DNA of 64,000 nucleotides from Chromobotia macracanthus (lineage: Eukaryota > Chordata > Actinopteri > Cypriniformes > Botiidae): assembly GCA_036877525.1 (NCBI GenBank), contig JAZGTH010000059.1, positions 6,882,001 to 6,946,000 on the forward strand. The letters are read 5' to 3'. This document shows, piece by piece, positions 62,394 to 64,000 of this stretch. Under the pieces are notes generated by a model. It did not search any database. It had not been told where the DNA came from and saw nothing but the letters and a program-made list of their open reading frames with translations. Made by a program: the position numbers and the translations under genes. The number at the start of each line of letters is the position of its first letter. Within the stretch, counting starts at the first letter, position 1.

Positions 62394-63184
62394 ATAAACC
62401 TGTGAGAGCCAAATTAAAAGAAAACTCAGTTGGCTGCCTGAATGACTAGTTGACTAATTGCTGTTAAGGAAGCTCTGTATAATTAGGCTGGTTTCAGGCT
62501 TACCTGACCTCAATCAGACATGTTCCTTAGGGGGCGTTTACATAAGACACATTCTTGTTGTTAAAAACAGCTAGACAGAACAGAATGCAGGGGTTTCGAG
62601 ATGAGATGTTTTTAAAAGCTGGACTATTTTTAACGTTTTAAAAATGGAAAGCTCGTGGTGACAGTCTAAGAAGTGGTGCAACAACCAAAGAGTTTTATGC
62701 TCATATGTGTGTGTGAACAGTAATGTTTGAAACGTGTGTGTGTGTGTGTGTTCAGTAAAATATACAGTATATTTCAAAAACTATTTGCCAACGTGGTGTT
62801 TTACTATATATCTTATGCTTATTTTTTACCCTTTGACAAACAAGTGTCTTGTTTTTAAACATAAACCTCACTAAATTTAACTAGCTATCTCTGAAAACAA
62901 GATTTAGTATCTTATTTCATTTTGCTTCTCGGGTAAACATGACCTGCTTAGATCTTAAGGATGCTAATAAAGTGTAGATATTTTTTCTGCATTAAAAAAT
63001 ACACTGTTCTCACTCATATGACTGGTTGTATAAGTACACTGGTGTGTGTACTTGCAAGTGCACATGAAATTGTACAGTATTACACCACAGACGTGTCGAC
63101 ACACACAGACACTTATCTGTCTAAATGGGGAAATTTTATAGACATCTATTGCTTTTATACACAGCTAGTTAAAAAGAATATAAC

Positions 63185-63300
63185 CTAATCCACACCCTAA
63201 CCCTAACAAAAAAAGGTTTTGGATTTTTACAATTGAGAGAAAACTTTATTTTTATAGCATTTTTAAAAATGAGGAGGTCCCCAAAATGGGGTTTTGCTAA
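63185..63300 (+). repeat. Decayed copy of the 'ccctaac' interspersed repeat
   Basis: 'caccctaaccctaacaaaaa' followed by a 'ttttatagca'-like stretch and 'ggtccccaaaatgggg' resembles the order at 27520-27680. Confidence 0.45.
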
Positions 63301-64000
63301 GATTAGTCAAGGTTTGCTGACTTTTGGGTATAAACTTATTCCCAACATCTGGTTTAGTAAACCCACACGCACATGCACTCCTTCCACATGTCATCTGAAG
63401 TGGGTGTGAGCCTGCTGTGTTGAAGGTGGGGGGAAGAAGCAACCAACGATGGATCTGGTGACAGGAAGAAAAAAGTATATCCATTTACCCCTTCTATTTA
63501 TCACCCAGTGAGCCACGAAAACCCGCTGTGATTACAGACAGAATCACTGACACACAGACATCACATGACACACACACAGACAGCACAGCAGGAGAGATGA
63601 GTCCTTCTTGTAAGGTGGAGCAGGCAAACAGGCAGACATCCAAATAAACAGCATGCGGAGGTAAGTGCTTCGCATCCAAACGTTCACAATAGTCCACGTG
63701 ATGGTAAGCGGGTGGGTGTATCCACTTGTTAACAAATGAAGAGGTTCTCACTAGAAACAGCGGAGGTTAATTTGCCGTCTCAACCGATTGCTGATAAATT
63801 GATTTAGGGCATGAGTGAGTTTTAATCTGTTTCTCATGAAAAGCTTGAATTGCTTCATGAAGTGTTTAAAGGGTCATTTCGATAAAGGGTACAACTCAGT
63901 CTAACAGTGCTGTGCTGAGAATAAATTATCAGAGAAAAGAATAAATATTCACCTAGACATACACAGGCTGAAAGAAAGAACAGAAAGAACGGAAATTCGG

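Larger units (their letters stand above)
52000..64000 (-). other. ncam2: Large 5' intron of ncam2 or upstream region, right part
   Basis: It holds a GA microsatellite (52371-52408), a fragment shared with 24928-24985 (53000-53070), family B (53977-54200), family A (54785-55012 and 60080-60399), family C (55146-55343), an Angel-like element (59025-59205), a SINE (61255-61346) and GT tracts (62373-62393 and 62734-62751). A unique stretch at 56640-56960 may be regulatory. No coding exon, promoter or CpG island is recognised, so whether ncam2 exon 1 lies before or beyond 64000 is unknown. Confidence 0.7.

Noticed and set aside
1..64000. CRISPR arrays, operons, ribosome binding sites, prokaryotic mobile islands
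   Set aside because: The window is vertebrate DNA. The tandem repeats seen are micro- or minisatellites without spacer structure.

Overview
The window is vertebrate genomic DNA, almost certainly from a teleost and probably a cyprinid (carp, barb or danio type). The reasons are the intron-rich layout, the dense short non-autonomous DNA transposons, a tRNA-derived SINE with the fish-type 3' tail (core 'ctttggataaaag'), and many AC, GA and GATA microsatellites. I recognise no bacterial, viral or autonomous transposon gene.

The one gene I can support is ncam2 (neural cell adhesion molecule 2, also called OCAM), on the minus strand and incomplete at both ends. Nine consecutive coding exons lie between 24556 and 762. 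They encode Ig domains 1 to 4 in full (two exons each) and the first half of Ig5. All eight internal introns are GT-AG and every reading-frame phase joins. The exons total 1325 nt (75+207+144+135+118+161+146+151+188), which with one base from the preceding exon makes 442 codons. The signal-peptide exon should lie to the right of 24556. The rest of Ig5, the two fibronectin III domains, the membrane anchor and the cytoplasmic tail should lie to the left of position 1. NCAM2 is chosen over NCAM1 because of recalled NCAM2-type motifs such as KVELSVGESKFFTCT, DWYNPQGE and EARGEIDFRDII.

Layout: 1-761 is part of the Ig5 intron. From 762 to 24556 are the nine exons, separated by introns of 0.76 to 5.2 kb. 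From 24557 to 64000 there is more than 39 kb of what is best read as the 5' first intron (or upstream DNA), with no recognisable coding exon.

The non-coding DNA is shaped by repeats. Thirteen copies of one roughly 300-350 bp element (called family A here) have CCCAGCTAACA-type termini, several flanked by TA on both sides. There are four copies of a second inverted-repeat element (family B), Angel-like elements, two copies of an 'AAGAACC' element (family C), a hAT-type miniature element with a near-perfect 8-bp target duplication, an 'acactgt'-ended element, and four SINE copies. Two structures stand out. One is a near-perfect 201-bp palindrome at 16150-16350, about 155 nt downstream of the Ig2 exon in the transcript. 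The other is a 300-bp segment at 31505-31810 repeated almost identically at 34010-34315. Several unique, TAAT-rich stretches in the large intron look like possible conserved regulatory elements, but this is only an impression from composition. I did not find a new biological system here.
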